The translations under genes and the position numbers were made by a program. Shown one piece after another: positions 36,649 to 45,350 of a DNA stretch of 48,699 bases. The notes beneath the pieces were generated by a model that ran no database searches, was not told the DNA's origin, and was given only the letters and a program-made list of their open reading frames with translations. The DNA lies in NCBI GenBank assembly GCA_030537255.1, contig JAUNOE010000001.1, forward strand, positions 75,397 through 124,095, read 5' to 3'. Position 1 is the stretch's first letter. Each line of letters begins with the position of its first letter. This stretch comes from Coriobacteriia bacterium (lineage in GTDB: Bacteria > Actinomycetota > Coriobacteriia > Coriobacteriales > Eggerthellaceae).

Positions 36649-39600
36649 ATGACTCAACTCATCGATGACGTCACCTACCTTTCGAACGAAATTGGCCCTC
36701 GTCCGGCAGGCACCGAAGAGGAGCAGCAAGCGGCTCTCTATATTGCTGATTCCATTCAGCGCGACTCGGGCTTCCAAGCAGTAATCGAGGATTTCGACGG
36801 AATGGCTAATCCTGACGTCCCCAAGGCTATTTGCTTTGGTCTGGTGCTCGTGTGTGGCTTGGTCTCTTTGTTGGTACCTTTGCTGACCTTGCCTGCTGCG
36901 GTTGTCGGCATTATTGCGGCCGTTCTCTATGGTCTGGAAATCACGGGTAGGCCCTTGCTTTCCCGTGCTCTCAAGGGCGGCGTCAGCCAAAACGTCGTGG
37001 CCAAGTACAAGCCTTCTGGTGTCCCTGGCAAGCGTCGCAAGATCATTCTTGTAGCAAACTACGACAGCGGTCGTGTCGTTCCTGATCAGAAGGGTGTCCT
37101 TCAGGCGAATCGTCGTGCTATCGAGTTTGTCTCATTGGGTGGCCTCGTTGCTCTTCCCCTGATCCTTCTTGTTCATGGCGTGGTGTTTCCCAGCGCTTCG
37201 GGGGTTGTGGGTACGGTCTTTTCCGTTCTTACCGTTGCCGCCATGGTGCTTGTTGCGGTGCCGGTCGTGTTCTCCCTCGTTCATCTTCGTGCCGAATACA
37301 CCGACGCTGCTAACAACAACGCTTCTGGTGTTGCCGTTTTGCTTGATGTTGCTCGCAAGGTGGGCAACGGATGTGTCAGCCTCAAAGAGATGGAACGTCT
37401 GGCCGAAGAGGGCGGTTCCGAGGTCGAGGGTGAGAATGCCGCTCGCGAAGCAGGTGTCATCACTGATGACTACGAAGTCGAATATGCCGCCCGTCCTACG
37501 GTAGAGCCTTCGAACGCAGCGTCTTCTCGCCTCGAGGACGAAGATGATGTCGAAGCCGTCTCGGCCGTAAACGAGCGCCATGTGGAAGATGAGCCCGCCG
37601 TTGATGTCGAGGCTCCCGAGCCGGCTTCTGCCGAAGCGGACGAATCCCAGGTTTCCGTCGAAGCGGGCTCCGTGGCAGCCGAGGTCCCCGTGGCGGCTTC
37701 CACCCCTGTTCCTGCGACGCCTTTCCCAGCTTCAAACATGGTGGGTGGCATTCCTTCATGGGCGCGTGCCGCGCAGGCAAAGGCTCGTGAGAACAAGCCC
37801 GAAGAAATGAATCGCACACCTGTTGCGCGTTCTCGCTATGCCGACACCCCCGCTGCGCAGATTCTTGATCATGAGGTCGCAAGCCACACGGGTGCCTTTG
37901 CCCCCGTTTCGTCTTATGCTTCCCCGGCCCAGCCTGTTCAGCCGGTCGAGCCCGATGCGTTTGTGGAGCCTGCCGTCAGCGCTCCATCCCAGGAGCTTGA
38001 CCCCGAAGCTTCGTCCCAGGCTGCTGCGGCAGAACCCGTTGAGCAGGTCAGGGAAAGCAAGCCCGCACCTTCTTATGGTCAGAACTCCTTCGTAAATCCC
38101 TGGAGCGATCCTTCCATTGCTTCGGGAAACTCTGATTTGTCGGCGCGTCTTGCTGCCTTGAGGAGCGAAATTCAATCCGCTCCCGTCCCTCATGTTTCTG
38201 AAGAGGTTCGTAAGGCCTTCGACGAGATGGATACCCCCAAGCCTGCGCCAGCCCCCAAGCGTGTTTCACGTGAAACATCGGAAGACGAGCCTGCAAATAC
38301 CGTGAGCACGTCGGCGGATGAGCCTCAGCAGGCGCCTTTGCCGGAAGAAGTCAGCGTTTCTGACCGCGTTGAGCCCATTGCTGGCAATGAAGAGCAAGAG
38401 CAAAAGCTTGACGCTGTTGTCGAGGACGTTGCTGAGCCCACTATTGACGCGAACGAGCTTGCTTCCGACGAGCCTGTTGTCGAAGAGGAGGAGCAGGAAG
38501 AGAAGCCTCTGTCTCGCACTGCGCGCTCGCTCCGCCGCGGCGCCAACTCTTCCTTCGATGGTTTTATGGGTCGTATTCACAAGGTTGCGGAAAATATGGC
38601 CGACGCTGCTAGCGAAGCTGGTTCGCGTCTTGGCGAAGCTGCTTCCGAGGCAGGCTCTCGATTCGCTTCGGGTCGCAACCAGGAACCCGAGGTCTCTGAG
38701 CCCGAAGACCAAGACGTCATCGTCGAAGACGAGCATTACGTGGGCGAATCTCATGACGTCCGTGGCGTCGAGCCTGACGTTTCCGAAATGGATTCCTTCG
38801 AGGACATTGAGACGACTGAAGTCGACTACGTTGAAGAGGGCCTTCGTCCCAATGACGACGATGAGCTGACGTCGGCCGAGCCCGAAGCCGTTGCTGCGCT
38901 CGACGTCTCTGCCTTCATGAACAAGCCTCTCGCCGCACCTGCATCTTCCGGTAAGGAGGACGATGTGGCTGATGAAACCACGCAGCCTGTCTCCATGGCC
39001 GAGATCCGTGAAGCCATGGCCCATACCTCCGCTGTCACCCCCAAGCCCGCTGCTCAGGAGGTGCCCAGCAGTCAGCAGTCTCAGGAAGACAAGGGTGTTG
39101 CTGCTCCCGTTTCCCCTATCGTGGGTCTCGATCTGGAATCCTTGCCTGCCATTGGCGAGGTTTCTCAAGGAAAGCAGCAAGTCATCACCCTTCCCGAGCT
39201 TGACGCCGTTAAGGCCGAGCCCGTGGAGGCCGCAAGCCAGCGTGCGCCTATGGCTCAGTCTTCAAATGTCCATTCCCCTCTGACCTCAGGCGCTATTCCA
39301 CGCATCAGCATGTCTGACCTGGCTCGCGAAGAAAGCTCATCCGATCGATTTGGTCTCGATCTGCCCCCTCTGGGTGCTGAGTCTGAGGTTTCGCATGAAA
39401 AGGTCTCTGCCACCAGCTCCTTCTCTACTGCTGGAGGTACGGGTGCTTTCGCCCCTGTCGGCGACGAGCTGGTTGAGGGCGTTCCCGAGGAAAACCTGTA
39501 CGTGGAAGATGTCGACGATTCTGCCTTCGAAGAGAATCACACCGAGACAGGCGCCTTTGCTGGTCCCGAATATGTTGATTTGCCCCAGTCTCGCGTTGGC

Positions 39601-40461
39601 AAGCTCTTTGGTCGCTTTGGCTCCCGTAAAAAGAAGAACGCCGAAGAAGGTTCCATGAAGGAATGGATTGGTGCCGATGAAGACTACACGGCTCATGGTG
39701 CTGGAGTAGATCGCGGTAGCTGGGAAAGCTTCCGCGAGGGCGACGAGGGCAAGCCTTCTTCGGGTAACTGGAACGGTGGTGCCTTCAGCCTTGATTCGCT
39801 GCGTAATCTGGGTGGCGTGAAGGCCTTGGGCAATAAGTTTGGCAAGGTGTCCGAGTCTTCGGAACCTGAGAAAACAGCTTCTGTCTCCCTCTATGATGAC
39901 GAGTACGTTGATCGGAAGGTCTTCGTCGACGAATTCAATGAGCCGGTCCAGCCTGAGGTGAACAGCCGTGTCGAGGAGCTTAACCGCGAAATGCGCCAGC
40001 TCAACGAGTTCCGTCATCCTGGCATCGATACCGAGGTTTGGTTTGTTGCCCTGGGTTCTGAAATCGGAAGCAGCTGCGGTATGCATGCCTTCCTTCAGAA
40101 CCATGCGGACGAGCTTGATGGGGCCATCATCGTCAACCTCCAAGCTTTGGGTGCGGGTAAGCTTTCTTATATCGATACCGAAGGTGTTCTGTTCCCCGTG
40201 AAGCCTTCTTCGCGTATGAAGCGTTTCGTACGTCAGGCATCCATTCGCTCCAAGGTCTCCTACGGCATGGCAAAGCTTTTGAGTGTCGAGACTCCCGCAA
40301 GCTATGCAAGCCGTCAGGGTTATCAGGCCTTTAGCGTGGTGGGCGTCAAGGATGGCAAGCCTGCCTACTATGCCGAAGCAGAGGATCGTATCGAAAACAT
40401 CAACCCCCGCGCTTTGGAAGATGCAAGCAAGCTTGTCATGGAGCTTCTGAAAGTTATCTAG
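36649..40461 (+). CDS. Giant M28 peptidase-like membrane protein, metal site degenerate
   Basis: The 1270-residue protein keeps an M28 aminopeptidase framework split by a long insert. N-terminal pieces are NEIGPRPAGTEEEQQAALYIA, VANYDSG (near 136-141) and ANNNASGVAVLLDVA (221-235); membrane segments lie at about 60-98 and 161-212. Residues about 245-1115 are acidic, Ala/Pro/Glu-rich and probably disordered, with TGAFAP repeated and an ASEAGSR amphipathic repeat. The final part has WFVALGSEIGSSCGMHAF and VNLQALGAG. Against Aeromonas aminopeptidase, four ligands are lost: His to Asn, bridging Asp to Asn, base Glu to Ser, third Asp to Gln; no final His aligns well. It is probably not an active peptidase. 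ATG at 36649 has AGAAAGG upstream. Confidence 0.82.
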   Translation: MTQLIDDVTYLSNEIGPRPAGTEEEQQAALYIADSIQRDSGFQAVIEDFDGMANPDVPKAICFGLVLVCGLVSLLVPLLTLPAAVVGIIAAVLYGLEITGRPLLSRALKGGVSQNVVAKYKPSGVPGKRRKIILVANYDSGRVVPDQKGVLQANRRAIEFVSLGGLVALPLILLVHGVVFPSASGVVGTVFSVLTVAAMVLVAVPVVFSLVHLRAEYTDAANNNASGVAVLLDVARKVGNGCVSLKEMERLAEEGGSEVEGENAAREAGVITDDYEVEYAARPTVEPSNAASSRLEDEDDVEAVSAVNERHVEDEPAVDVEAPEPASAEADESQVSVEAGSVAAEVPVAASTPVPATPFPASNMVGGIPSWARAAQAKARENKPEEMNRTPVARSRYADTPAAQILDHEVASHTGAFAPVSSYASPAQPVQPVEPDAFVEPAVSAPSQELDPEASSQAAAAEPVEQVRESKPAPSYGQNSFVNPWSDPSIASGNSDLSARLAALRSEIQSAPVPHVSEEVRKAFDEMDTPKPAPAPKRVSRETSEDEPANTVSTSADEPQQAPLPEEVSVSDRVEPIAGNEEQEQKLDAVVEDVAEPTIDANELASDEPVVEEEEQEEKPLSRTARSLRRGANSSFDGFMGRIHKVAENMADAASEAGSRLGEAASEAGSRFASGRNQEPEVSEPEDQDVIVEDEHYVGESHDVRGVEPDVSEMDSFEDIETTEVDYVEEGLRPNDDDELTSAEPEAVAALDVSAFMNKPLAAPASSGKEDDVADETTQPVSMAEIREAMAHTSAVTPKPAAQEVPSSQQSQEDKGVAAPVSPIVGLDLESLPAIGEVSQGKQQVITLPELDAVKAEPVEAASQRAPMAQSSNVHSPLTSGAIPRISMSDLAREESSSDRFGLDLPPLGAESEVSHEKVSATSSFSTAGGTGAFAPVGDELVEGVPEENLYVEDVDDSAFEENHTETGAFAGPEYVDLPQSRVGKLFGRFGSRKKKNAEEGSMKEWIGADEDYTAHGAGVDRGSWESFREGDEGKPSSGNWNGGAFSLDSLRNLGGVKALGNKFGKVSESSEPEKTASVSLYDDEYVDRKVFVDEFNEPVQPEVNSRVEELNREMRQLNEFRHPGIDTEVWFVALGSEIGSSCGMHAFLQNHADELDGAIIVNLQALGAGKLSYIDTEGVLFPVKPSSRMKRFVRQASIRSKVSYGMAKLLSVETPASYASRQGYQAFSVVGVKDGKPAYYAEAEDRIENINPRALEDASKLVMELLKVI
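38262..38277. other. parS site 8 (perfect), inside the M28-like gene
   Basis: TGTTTCACGTGAAACA, the rightmost site. It encodes VSRET near residue 538, in the disordered insert. Confidence 0.93.
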
Positions 40462-40627
40462 CGATGATTTGTAATTGACGGGAGTGCCTTGTCATACGTC
40501 TTGAGTATGGTAGGCTTCATCTGGTCAAATACCCCAGCGAACAGTACACTGTTTGCTCGCTGAAGCACTTAGCTCGGTTTCGGGATGGCGTGATCGAGTG
40601 ATTATCTAGACAGAGAAAGAGGATTCC

Positions 40628-40783
40628 ATGGCTGTTGTTGGCTATTGCGTGAAGTGCAAGGACAAGAAAGAAATGGTAAACCCCACCGAGGGCGTCACCA
40701 AGAATGGTCGCGTCATCACCAAGGGTACCTGCCCCGAGTGTGGCACTAAGATGTCTCTCATTGGCGGCGTCGCCAAGAAGTAG
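40628..40783 (+). CDS. Small zinc-ribbon protein (DUF5679-like)
   Basis: This 51-residue protein reads MAVVGYCVKCKDKKEMVN, then GRVITKGTCPECGTKMSLIG. Two CxxC pairs (Cys 7/10 and 35/38) should bind one zinc. The KxxCPxCGTKM end matches the DUF5679/topoisomerase-tail type, which acts as a nucleic acid or protein binding module. The ATG at 40628 has AGAGGA upstream. It lies 16 bases upstream of tRNA-Gly and may share its transcript. Confidence 0.82.
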   Translation: MAVVGYCVKCKDKKEMVNPTEGVTKNGRVITKGTCPECGTKMSLIGGVAKK

Positions 40784-40799
40784 GCACCAGCCTTTTCTT

Positions 40800-40874
40800 G
40801 CGGGTGTCGCCAAGTGGTAAGGCCCCAGCTTCCCAAGCTGGTATGCGCGGGTTCGAATCCCGTCACCCGCTCCA
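40800..40874 (+). tRNA. tRNA-Gly(CCC)
   Basis: The 75-base gene has acceptor GCGGGTG paired with CACCCGC, discriminator T and encoded CCA. The anticodon stem-loop CAGCTTCCCAAGCTG gives anticodon CCC, and the T arm has GGTTCGAATCC. Confidence 0.96.
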
Positions 40875-40882
40875 GCGAATTC

Positions 40883-40920
40883 AAAGGCAGTCAGGTTGTA
40901 ATCCTGACTGCCTTTTCTTT
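40883..40920 (+). terminator. Terminator after tRNA-Gly
   Basis: AAAGGCAGTCAGG (40883-40895) pairs perfectly with CCTGACTGCCTTT (40903-40915), followed by TCTTT. Confidence 0.9.
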
Positions 40921-40983
40921 ATGCTGGGTTCTGGTCACTACTTGGATAACCCTTAGAAGAACCTAACGAAAGAAGGTTTTCCG

Positions 40984-41625
40984 ATGTCATTTGACGCCTA
41001 TTTGTTTGACCTCGATGGAACGCTGCTCGACACCTTGCCCGACCTGCATGCCTTGGTCAACGAGGCCCTTTCCCGAAAAGGCTTTCCACCTCGAAGCTAC
41101 GAAGAGGTACATTCCTTTATCGGCAATGGTGCTCTGGCATTGGTGTGGTCGTGCGTCCCTGAAGGCACCTCCCCAAAAGATGTCGATGAAGTGTACCAGC
41201 TGTTCTGCTCGCTATATGAGGAATTCGGAATGGAAAAGACCCGTCCCTTTGACGGCATCATGGAGGTTTTAGGCTCTCTGTCTGCCCAGGGGAAGAAGTT
41301 GGGCATTATTTCCAACAAGTTTGACGGAGGCGTGAAGGCCGTTGAGGAGCGATACCTTCCTGGCCTGTTTGGTTGCGCCCTGGGCGAATCTCCTCGGGTT
41401 CCTCGTAAGCCTGATCCTACGGGTCTTTTGAGTTGTGCGAAGGAATTGGGCGTTGAACCCGGTAACTGTGTATATCTGGGTGACAGCGCCAGTGACATGA
41501 GAGCTGCTCATAATGCGGGTATGTATGCAGTGGGCGTAACTTGGGGATATCCAAGCGTCGAGATGCTTCAGGAAGGGGATCCCGACAAGCTGATCGACCG
41601 TCCTAGTGAAATACTGGATCTGTAA
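40984..41625 (+). CDS. HAD-family hydrolase, phosphoglycolate phosphatase-like
   Basis: The 213-residue protein has the HAD motifs: FDLDGTLLDTLPD (nucleophile and acid Asp, near residues 8-20), the Thr/Ser motif IISNKFDGG, Lys in RVPRKPDPTGL, and the acidic motif VYLGDSASDMRAAHNAGM. An alpha-helical cap sits between the first two. This layout fits the Gph/PGP subgroup, which removes phosphate from phosphoglycolate or similar molecules, but the substrate cannot be fixed from sequence. The ATG at 40984 has GAAAGAAGG upstream. It is followed by a terminator shared with galE. Confidence 0.88.
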   Translation: MSFDAYLFDLDGTLLDTLPDLHALVNEALSRKGFPPRSYEEVHSFIGNGALALVWSCVPEGTSPKDVDEVYQLFCSLYEEFGMEKTRPFDGIMEVLGSLSAQGKKLGIISNKFDGGVKAVEERYLPGLFGCALGESPRVPRKPDPTGLLSCAKELGVEPGNCVYLGDSASDMRAAHNAGMYAVGVTWGYPSVEMLQEGDPDKLIDRPSEILDL

Positions 41626-41642
41626 GAGCCTCTGCAGCTAAA

Positions 41643-41676
41643 AAGGGAGGGAAGTCATCGTGACTTCCCACCCCTT
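41643..41676. terminator. Terminator between the HAD gene and galE
   Basis: An extended stem with core GGAAGTCA-TCG-TGACTTCC (41649-41667) plus flanking AAGGG/CCCTT lies between convergent genes. Confidence 0.78.
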
Positions 41677-41702
41677 TCGTTTGGCATAGGTGAGTATCCG
41701 GT

Positions 41703-42830
41703 TTAGCCTTCGTAGCCATTAGGGTTGTTCGACTGCCAACGCCAAGTGTCTTCGCACATACGCTTGAGGTCATATTGGGCAACCCAGCCTAGTTCGTTCT
41801 TCGCCTTTTCGCAGGATGCGTACACTTCCGCCAGGTCACCAGGGCGGCGCTCCTTGATGACGTAGGGAACCTTATGTCCGCAGGCCTCTTCAAAGGCGTG
41901 GACAACCTCAAGGACGCTGGAGCCCTTGCCAGTACCCAGGTTGAAGATGCCAACGCCATGACGGGTGCCGTCAGCGCTCAGGGGACCCTGGTAGCTGCCC
42001 GTTCCGATGGGTGCTCCCGTACCGATCTTGCCTGCCATCCAGTCAAGCGTCTTCACATGTCCGATAGCCAGGTCCACAACATGGATGTAGTCACGGACAC
42101 CCGTGCCGTCAGGGGTGGGGTAGTCATCACCGAAGACACCGAGCTCCTTGAGCTTGCCAACGGCTACCTGGGAGACATAAGGAAGCAGGTTGTTGGGGAT
42201 ACCCTGGGGGTCTTCGCCAATGCGTCCGCTGATGTGGGCTCCAATGGGGTTGAAATAGCGGAGAAGCACGACGTTCCACTCGTCGTCAGCGAGGTAGAAG
42301 TCGGTGAGCATGCGCTCGATCATGGCCTTGGTTTCGCCATAGGGGTTGGTTGTGGTGCCACGCTTGCAGGCTTCGGTGTAGGGAACCTCGGCTTCTGCTC
42401 CATATACGGTTGCCGAGCTGGAAAAGATGACGTTCTTGCAGCCATGGTCGCGGGCGACCTCAAACAGAACCAGGGCACCACCGACGTTGTTCCAGTAGTA
42501 CTCCAGGGGCTTCTGGGTCGATTCGCCGACAGCCTTCAGTCCGGCAAACATGATGATGGCGTCGATATCATGTGCGCCGAAGACTTTATGCATTTTGTCT
42601 CGGTCGAGAATGTCGGCCTCGTAGAACACCAGCTGGTCTTCGGTTGCCTGGGTGAGCTCACGAATGCGGTCGATGGCAATCTTGCTCGAATTGGAAAGAT
42701 TGTCCACGACCACCACTCGATAGCCGCGCTCCAAGAGTTCGACACAGGTGTGGCTACCGATGTAGCCAGCGCCACCAGGAACCAGGATGGTTAGCTCCTT
42801 GGGGTCTTTGTTTAGGTCCTTGTTTGCCAT
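41703..42830 (-). CDS. galE: UDP-glucose 4-epimerase
   Basis: GalE interconverts UDP-glucose and UDP-galactose for sugar use and surface polysaccharides. The 375-residue protein has the NAD loop GGAGYIGSHT (near residues 19-28), the SSSATVYG segment, the catalytic Tyr-Lys in TTNPYGETKAMIE, and RYFNPIGAH and GTGVRDYIHVVDLAIGH. The frame starts with TTG at 42836, but the ATG at 42830 has AGGAGG at good spacing. It lies 26 bases after the 157-residue hypothetical gene on the same strand and is probably co-transcribed. Confidence 0.95.
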   Translation of the reverse strand: MANKDLNKDPKELTILVPGGAGYIGSHTCVELLERGYRVVVVDNLSNSSKIAIDRIRELTQATEDQLVFYEADILDRDKMHKVFGAHDIDAIIMFAGLKAVGESTQKPLEYYWNNVGGALVLFEVARDHGCKNVIFSSSATVYGAEAEVPYTEACKRGTTTNPYGETKAMIERMLTDFYLADDEWNVVLLRYFNPIGAHISGRIGEDPQGIPNNLLPYVSQVAVGKLKELGVFGDDYPTPDGTGVRDYIHVVDLAIGHVKTLDWMAGKIGTGAPIGTGSYQGPLSADGTRHGVGIFNLGTGKGSSVLEVVHAFEEACGHKVPYVIKERRPGDLAEVYASCEKAKNELGWVAQYDLKRMCEDTWRWQSNNPNGYEG

Positions 42831-42856
42831 AGTCAAGCCTCCTAGCTCGGAACCAG

Positions 42857-43330
42857 TTAGTTACGAGCAATGCTTTTCAGTAGTTTCCAGGCATTTTGCT
42901 TGCCTTCGTTTGACGAAATCATGCTATCAAAATCTTCGAAGCAACAAAGTGGGCGTCCCAAAAGCTTTTGGGGTGCTTCTATTTTGATTTGCGTGCGATA
43001 GGCATCCGCAAGGGTTTTGGCGGATGCATGGTCGCAGGTAACGATTGCGAGTGGGTCCAGACTCTCCAGGGTCAGGATGAGCTCTTCGGGTCCCATTTGG
43101 GTTCCTAAGGTGACCAGCGTCAAGGGGCTAGCCTGGTCTTGGGATGAAAAAGTGGCTGGAGCTGAAAACCCCAGGGCTCGGGCGCTGTTGGAGAGCGCTT
43201 CGAGTGCAGGAGGTTTGAGCTCCGCCTGGCTTATCACGACGAAGAGCCCTTCGTGATTCCCGGAAACGTGTCCGGGAAATGTGCGGTCGAGTCCTACGAA
43301 GATGGTTTCCATGGGGGAGCTAGATCCCAT
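42857..43330 (-). CDS. Hypothetical protein upstream of galE
   Basis: I do not recognise this 157-residue protein. It has alternating hydrophobic strands and helices (IFVGLDRTFPG, LTLVTLGTQMGPEELILTLESLDPLAIVTCD) like a Rossmann-type or small alpha/beta domain. It has no membrane segment and ends with FEDFDSMISSNEGKQNAWKLL. The frame opens at 43390, but the ATG at 43330 follows GGAGG by 5 bases. It overlaps nothing and shares a transcript with galE. A glycosyl or nucleotide-binding role is possible, but nothing visible fixes it. An inverted repeat GCATCC-TTTGA-GGATGC lies upstream at 43363-43379. Confidence 0.65.
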   Translation of the reverse strand: MGSSSPMETIFVGLDRTFPGHVSGNHEGLFVVISQAELKPPALEALSNSARALGFSAPATFSSQDQASPLTLVTLGTQMGPEELILTLESLDPLAIVTCDHASAKTLADAYRTQIKIEAPQKLLGRPLCCFEDFDSMISSNEGKQNAWKLLKSIARN

Positions 43331-43516
43331 GCATGCCTCCTGGAGCCATGATGCAAACGGCTGCATCCTTTGAGGATGCCTTAGTCGCATCTTAGGTTAA
43401 GTTCACCGTTCAAAAGGTTCCTTGGTCGCAATTTTTACGAATTGCCTACCGACACCCTGATGGATAGTGCTACGTTCTAAACAAATCGTGTTCACACCCT
43501 TCGACAAGGAGTAGTT

Positions 43517-43771
43517 ATGTGCACTAACGGAATCAACACGAGTCAGTTCGAACAGATGCTTGACCAGATCGACGACCACATCAAGCTCGAGCGTCGCTGG
43601 ACCCATAACCTTGGCCACAACGCCGAAGATGCCGGCTTCCCCACGGTTGGCGAAAAGCTGCACGAGGCAATGGCCCTTCTTGACCAGGTTCGCGCGCTTC
43701 TCGATGACGCCAAGGATGCCCTGGAAGACGACGCCGAGGCCGCTTCTGGCGTGCAGATCAATCTGGTCTAG
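43517..43771 (+). CDS. Small acidic protein upstream of nikR
   Basis: I do not recognise this family. The 84-residue protein is acidic and helical (FEQMLDQIDDHIKLERRWTHNLGHNAEDAG, then EKLHEAMALLDQVRALLDDAKDALEDDAEA). It has several His and Asp residues that could bind metal. The ATG at 43517 has AAGGAG upstream. It is the first gene of a group with nikR (8 bases later) and hypE, so a link to nickel or hydrogenase maturation is inferred. Codon use matches the neighbours. Confidence 0.75.
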   Translation: MCTNGINTSQFEQMLDQIDDHIKLERRWTHNLGHNAEDAGFPTVGEKLHEAMALLDQVRALLDDAKDALEDDAEAASGVQINLV

Positions 43772-43779
43772 GCGTTCTT

Positions 43780-44202
43780 ATGTCTAACGACCTGATGCGG
43801 TTTTCGGTGGCGATGCCCGAAGACCTGCTTGTGAAGTTCGACCGCCTGGTGGCTCGCCGTGGTCTGGCGAAGAATCGCAGCGAGGTCATTCGTGACCTCG
43901 TTCGCGAGGCACTGGTGGAAGACGAATGCTCCATTCCGGGGCGCATCGTGATGGGTACCCTGACAATCGTGTATAGCCATCATGCAAACGACCTGCAGGA
44001 AAAGCTCCATCATATTCAGCATCATTACCTTGAAGTGGTCATCAGCTCCACCCATGTGCATGTTGATGAGGACAACTGTCTTGAAGTCATCATCATGAAG
44101 GGCGAAACGGGCGACGTCCAGGACATCGGCAACCTTATTTTGGGAACCAAGGGCGTCAAGACGGGCCGTCTGGTCATGACCACCACGGGTCAGTTCATCT
44201 AG
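43780..44202 (+). CDS. nikR: Nickel-responsive regulator NikR
   Basis: NikR is a ribbon-helix-helix repressor controlled by Ni2+. The 140-residue protein has an N-terminal RHH domain (MRFSVAMPEDLLVKFDRL, RSEVIRDLVREAL) and the ACT-like metal domain from about 55 (GRIVMGTLTIVYSHH). The nickel ligands are visible: His in HHIQHHY, two His in THVHVDED and Cys in NCLEV, matching H76, H87, H89 and C95 of E. coli NikR. It precedes hypE by 9 bases. No NikR operator of the E. coli GTATGA type is seen in the upstream gap. Confidence 0.95.
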   Translation: MSNDLMRFSVAMPEDLLVKFDRLVARRGLAKNRSEVIRDLVREALVEDECSIPGRIVMGTLTIVYSHHANDLQEKLHHIQHHYLEVVISSTHVHVDEDNCLEVIIMKGETGDVQDIGNLILGTKGVKTGRLVMTTTGQFI

Positions 44203-44211
44203 GAGGAATTC

Positions 44212-45228
44212 ATGGACGAAACAGTCCTGCTCGGTCACGGTAGCGGCGGCACCATGATGAAGCGCATCATCGATGAGGTGTTCTTCGAAGCATATGCCGA
44301 CAAGGAATTGCTCGAGGGCAACGACGCCGCCCGTCTCCCCCAGGAGCCGGGACGCGTGGCCTTTTCCACGGACAGCTTCGTGGTGACTCCTCACTTCTTC
44401 CCTGGCGGAGACATCGGACGTTTGGCTGTGTGTGGCACCGTGAACGACGTTGCTACGTCGGGCGCAATTCCCAAGTATCTGAGCTGCGGTTTCATTCTTG
44501 AGGAAGGCTTCCCCATGGAAGACCTGAAGCGCATTTGTCAGACCATGGCAGAAGTCGCTCGCGAAGCGGGTGTCCATATCGTTACGGGCGACACTAAGGT
44601 GGTCAACCGTGGTCATGGCGATGGTGTCTTCATCAACACCAGCGGCGTTGGTTTTATCCCCGAAGGCATTGACCTGTCCGGCGCCTATTGCAAGCCAGGT
44701 GACAAAATCCTGGTAACGGGCACCTTGGGTGATCACGGCATCACCATCATGGCCTGCCGCGAAGACCTTTCGTTCAATGCGGACGTTGCCACCGATGCCG
44801 CCCCTCTGAACCATCTGATCCAGGAGGTCATCGCGGCCGCACCGGATACGCGCTGCTTCAGGGATCCTACTCGTGGTGGCCTTGCTTCCACGCTGAACGA
44901 GCTGGCTGATCAGTCTGGCGTCGATTTTGTGGTGGAAGAGGATGCCATCCCTGTGAAGGATGCTGTTCGTGGCGCATGCGAGATGCTGGGTTATGACGTC
45001 TATCAGGTTGCCAACGAGGGCAAGATGGTGTGCGTCGTTCCTGCCGACCAGGCGGAAGCTGCGCTGGCAGCCATGAAGAGCAACGTCTACGGCAAGGATG
45101 CCGCCATTATCGGCGAGGTGCTCGTCTCCCCTGAAGGACGTGACCCTCGCGTTTCCCTGAAGACGGGTTTTGGCACCATGCGTATTATGGATATGCTTGT
45201 TGGCGAGCAACTTCCGCGCATCTGCTAG
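44212..45228 (+). CDS. hypE: Hydrogenase maturation protein HypE
   Basis: HypE carries the cyanide precursor for the NiFe hydrogenase active site on its C-terminal Cys. The 338-residue protein shows LGHGSGGTMMKRIIDE, STDSFVVTPHFFPGGDIGRLAV, GTVNDVATSGA, and ends PRIC, the family's thiocyanate-carrying tail. The ATP-binding AIRS/PurM fold is evident. It follows nikR with GGAGGA upstream. HypA-D and HypF, and the hydrogenase itself, are not in the window, so it is detached from them; translation and length look normal. Confidence 0.95.
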   Translation: MDETVLLGHGSGGTMMKRIIDEVFFEAYADKELLEGNDAARLPQEPGRVAFSTDSFVVTPHFFPGGDIGRLAVCGTVNDVATSGAIPKYLSCGFILEEGFPMEDLKRICQTMAEVAREAGVHIVTGDTKVVNRGHGDGVFINTSGVGFIPEGIDLSGAYCKPGDKILVTGTLGDHGITIMACREDLSFNADVATDAAPLNHLIQEVIAAAPDTRCFRDPTRGGLASTLNELADQSGVDFVVEEDAIPVKDAVRGACEMLGYDVYQVANEGKMVCVVPADQAEAALAAMKSNVYGKDAAIIGEVLVSPEGRDPRVSLKTGFGTMRIMDMLVGEQLPRIC

Positions 45229-45266
45229 CCCCATAAGGCCTTTGGTGGGGAAAATCTCGATGACGC

Positions 45267-45294
45267 TTGCAAGACGCGTGCGTCATGGTATGGT
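45267..45294 (+). promoter_or_regulatory. Probable ferredoxin promoter
   Basis: TTGCAA (45267-45272), a 16-base spacer and TATGGT (45289-45294) lie 57 bases upstream of the ferredoxin start. Confidence 0.45.
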
Positions 45295-45350
45295 CGCAAC
45301 CGTGGATTCGCACATCCACGAAGCATGAGGATTGAGGAAGGGGTACCACA

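Noticed and set aside
43768-45234. A 488-codon minus-strand frame opposite nikR and hypE
   Set aside because: Both plus-strand genes have intact metal-ligand and C-terminal motifs; the minus frame has none.
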